From positions 1 to 6,024 of the forward strand of contig JALZVA010000142.1 of assembly GCA_023301335.1 (NCBI GenBank): DNA of 6,024 nt, given 5' to 3'. Positions 5,039 to 6,024 of this stretch are shown here, one piece after another. This DNA comes from Akkermansiaceae bacterium (GTDB taxonomy: Bacteria; Verrucomicrobiota; Verrucomicrobiia; Verrucomicrobiales; Akkermansiaceae). Position numbers and translations under genes: made by a program. The notes under the pieces are model-generated. The model was not told where the DNA came from, made no database searches, and saw only the letters and a program-made list of their open reading frames with translations. The number at the start of each line of letters is the position of its first letter. Position 1 is the stretch's first letter.

Positions 5039-6024
5039 ATGCTCTCAGGCTCCTACCACCTCTCCTACTGCACTAATATCCATCCTGCGGAGACCTGGAC
5101 GGAGACGCTCACTGCACTGAAGACTTATACGCTCAACGTTAGAGATCGCTTAATCACAGATCAGCATCTAACCGCCGGCAAGCCTTTTGCCATCGGCTTA
5201 AGGCTTTCAGCACAGGCTGCGGAGGAACTCATCCAACCCGAGGTTCTCTCGGCCTTCCAAGCATGGCTCACACAGGAGCATTGCTACGTTTACACCATCA
5301 ATGGGTTTCCCTACGGAGCGTTTCACGACACCCGTGTGAAAGAACAAGTCTATCAGCCCGACTGGACTACACAAAAACGGCTGACCTATACCAAGCATCT
5401 CATTTCTATCGTTGCTGCCCTCTGTCCTACCAGTTCTGGAGGCTCTGTGTCCACCTTACCCGGATCTTTCAAGGAATTTGGAGCTGATGAAGATGCTATC
5501 TTTGAAAACCTCTACGCTTGTGCCCACTTTATCGAGACCACGGCAGAGGCGTGCAGCAAAGACCTGCACTTAGGGTTAGAGCCCGAACCCCTCGGGCACT
5601 TTGAGAACACCGAAGAAACCATTGCTTTTTTCCAACGCTTCAAAACCTGGGCAACACAGCACGGTCACTCCCACGCCTGTATTGATGCCCATATTGGGGT
5701 GAATTTTGACACCTGCCATATTGCGTTAGAGTTTGACGACCCGATTGATTCCCTTGATGCCTTTGCAGCAGCGGGTATCAGGATCTCTAAGGTTCATCTC
5801 TCTAACGCCCTAGAAATATCTCCAGCTGAAACAGATGCGTTAGATGCTATCAGATCCTTTGATGAGCCCACCTATCTCCACCAGTTCATGCTTAAAAAGC
5901 AGGATGGGACACTCCATAGATTCCGCGATCTCCCAGAGTTCTTTACATCGGAGACCAAAGTAGCTTCAGAGGATATTGCACGTATCCACTTTCACATCCC
6001 TCTCTATCAGCTTCCGCCTGCGCC
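5039..6024 (+). CDS. eboE: EboE, metabolite traffic protein (TIM-barrel, xylose-isomerase-like), 3'-truncated by the window
   Basis: The reading frame is open from ATG 5039 to the end of the window, giving 328 complete codons without a stop. From memory EboE is about 390-400 residues, so roughly the last 60-70 are missing. Diagnostic stretches are YHLSYCTNIHPAETW (6-20), INGFPYGAFHDTRVKEQVY (87-105) followed by PDW, the strand LGLEPEPLG with E181 and E183, NFDTCHIALEF (222-232) with Asp224 and His227, KVHLSNAL (251-258), TYLHQF around H281 and FRDLPEFF (295-302). The Glu/Asp/His pattern on successive barrel strands fits a sugar-phosphate-isomerase-like metal site (inferred). EboE is required with the other Ebo proteins for correct localisation of the scytonemin precursor in Nostoc; its substrate here is unknown. 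It follows eboB by 14 bases. EboC, EboD and EboF are not in the window. Confidence 0.92.
   Translation, partial: MLSGSYHLSYCTNIHPAETWTETLTALKTYTLNVRDRLITDQHLTAGKPFAIGLRLSAQAAEELIQPEVLSAFQAWLTQEHCYVYTINGFPYGAFHDTRVKEQVYQPDWTTQKRLTYTKHLISIVAALCPTSSGGSVSTLPGSFKEFGADEDAIFENLYACAHFIETTAEACSKDLHLGLEPEPLGHFENTEETIAFFQRFKTWATQHGHSHACIDAHIGVNFDTCHIALEFDDPIDSLDAFAAAGIRISKVHLSNALEISPAETDALDAIRSFDEPTYLHQFMLKKQDGTLHRFRDLPEFFTSETKVASEDIARIHFHIPLYQLPPA

Noticed and set aside
5207..5487. Minus-strand (5207-5398) and plus-strand (5263-5487) frames inside eboE
   Set aside because: Both lie wholly within the continuous EboE frame, which carries the diagnostic family motifs; the alternative products have no recognisable domain.
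1..6024. CRISPR array, insertion sequence or long direct repeats
   Set aside because: No regularly spaced repeats, transposase frames or terminal inverted repeats were found on reading through the window.

Overview
The window is about 6.0 kb of bacterial chromosome with moderate GC by eye, dense in short-gap genes. A Gram-negative host is indicated by a LolC/LolE-type lipoprotein-releasing permease. A GYF_2-RDD membrane protein, a stand-alone STAS protein with a helical tail, ebo genes and a general lack of Shine-Dalgarno motifs before the starts make a member of the Verrucomicrobiota or a related PVC lineage my best guess. That guess comes from family recognition, not from a search.

Left part (1-2623): a two-gene, same-strand envelope unit. 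The first gene encodes an FtsX/MacB-fold permease of the lipoprotein-sorting ABC transporter, enlarged by roughly 135 residues in its periplasmic domain. Thirteen bases later comes a protein with an N-terminal GYF_2 domain, an acidic linker and a C-terminal RDD membrane domain.

Middle (2624-3935): a complete tRNA-Leu with the unusual anticodon AAG and its own strong intrinsic terminator, a 76-residue DUF1737-like protein on the plus strand, and a convergent GTG-started STAS-domain protein on the minus strand. The 271-base gap between the STAS gene and the next plus-strand gene is a divergent regulatory region. It holds a GC-clamped inverted repeat, and I could not identify a convincing promoter in it.

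Right part (3936-6024): the start of an ebo-type gene cluster. A 90-residue protein of unknown function is followed after 9 bases by EboB (TatD-like metal-dependent hydrolase) and after 14 more bases by EboE (TIM-barrel, xylose-isomerase-like), which runs off the end of the window. Ebo clusters occur scattered in bacteria and in some algal plastids. From what is known of the family (scytonemin-precursor export in Nostoc, nematode-repellent trait in Pseudomonas), they process or move a small secondary metabolite towards the periplasm. The metabolite here is unknown. The expected partners EboC (UbiA-like prenyltransferase), EboD (dehydroquinate-synthase-like) and EboF (phosphatase/phosphodiesterase-like) are not in the window and would have to lie downstream or elsewhere.

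The ebo operon is the main accessory system here. The tRNA-Leu(AAG), the enlarged Lol permease and the small gene ahead of eboB are the other points worth checking.
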